A stretch of DNA of 32,590 nucleotides from Archaeoglobus sp. GTDB lineage: Archaea; Halobacteriota; Archaeoglobi; Archaeoglobales; Archaeoglobaceae. Below, one piece after another: positions 32,555-32,590 of the stretch (position 1 is the stretch's first letter; each line of letters opens with the position of its first letter). The notes beneath the pieces were generated by a model. That model was given only the letters and a program-made list of their open reading frames with translations. It was not told the DNA's origin and made no database searches. A program made the position numbers and the translations under genes. The stretch spans positions 1-32,590 of the forward strand of contig JACDNU010000032.1 of the NCBI GenBank assembly GCA_017656505.1. Direction: 5' to 3'.

Positions 32555-32590
32555 CTAACACTCAGCCAACCTCTGCAAAGCTTTCTTCTC
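32555..32590 (-). CDS. Possible C-terminal end of a minus-strand gene leaving the window
   Basis: The minus strand from 32590 reads EKKALQRLAEC and stops with TAG at 32557-32555. Eleven codons cannot establish a gene; the composition is plausible. The 13 bp to the left, up to the pseudogene stop, hold nothing else. Confidence 0.15.
   Translation of the reverse strand, partial: EKKALQRLAEC

Overview
The window is chromosomal DNA from a thermophilic euryarchaeon, most likely of the order Archaeoglobales (Archaeoglobus, Ferroglobus or Geoglobus type). The evidence is glycerol-1-phosphate dehydrogenase (archaeal lipids), archaeal replication factor C large subunit, GatD, archaeal phosphoglycolate phosphatase and e-MtaB, TATA boxes 23-28 nt upstream of many start codons (leaderless mRNAs), an archaeal initiator tRNA, and a surface protein with a PEF-CTERM-like tail. 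The genus is an inference from gene content.

Layout. 1-145: left edge with the first 43 nt of a tRNA-Leu(CAG) on the minus strand, running in frame into an integrase-like reading frame, probably an attachment-site scar. 186-4297: a secretion ATPase with a very highly charged N-terminal tail and a double GspF-type membrane protein (type IV pilus/archaellum-like machine, no pilin beside it). 4397-5000: nickel regulator NikR with a palindromic/tandem A+T operator candidate, then initiator tRNA-Met. 5169-8903: a large secreted, anchored protein made of two tandem halves that share an 835-bp repeat that reads as identical. 8949-11619 (minus): heme O synthase-type prenyltransferase, RsbRD_N-domain protein, metallophosphoesterase and MoaE, probably one operon, divergent from a membrane PAS histidine kinase (11713-13539).

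13557-18554: phosphoglycolate phosphatase, a small conserved protein, then minus-strand egsA, htpX and a membrane thioredoxin-like protein; a probable independently transcribed H/ACA guide RNA (about 17248-17307); dCMP deaminase; and a winged-helix regulator. 18633-21708: DUF504 protein, argH and gatD in a row. 21847-25220: HSDR_N-like protein, MFS transporter, purA. 25350-29164: e-MtaB tRNA methylthiotransferase, rfcL, and an archaeo-eukaryotic-primase-superfamily protein without the zinc knuckle of replicative PriS. 29301-31314: MaoC-like hydratase convergent with, and overlapping, an acyl-CoA synthetase (acyl-CoA metabolism).

From about 31.3 kb the DNA looks more A+T rich and poorer in genes: one small membrane protein of unknown function, then a broken gene (frameshifts plus two adjacent stops) up to the right edge. 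Most of the window is ordinary housekeeping. The most unusual items are the tRNA-Leu/integrase junction, the H/ACA-like RNA, the self-duplicated surface protein, the primase-like protein beside rfcL, and the repeat-rich region upstream of nikR. No CRISPR array or intact insertion sequence was seen.
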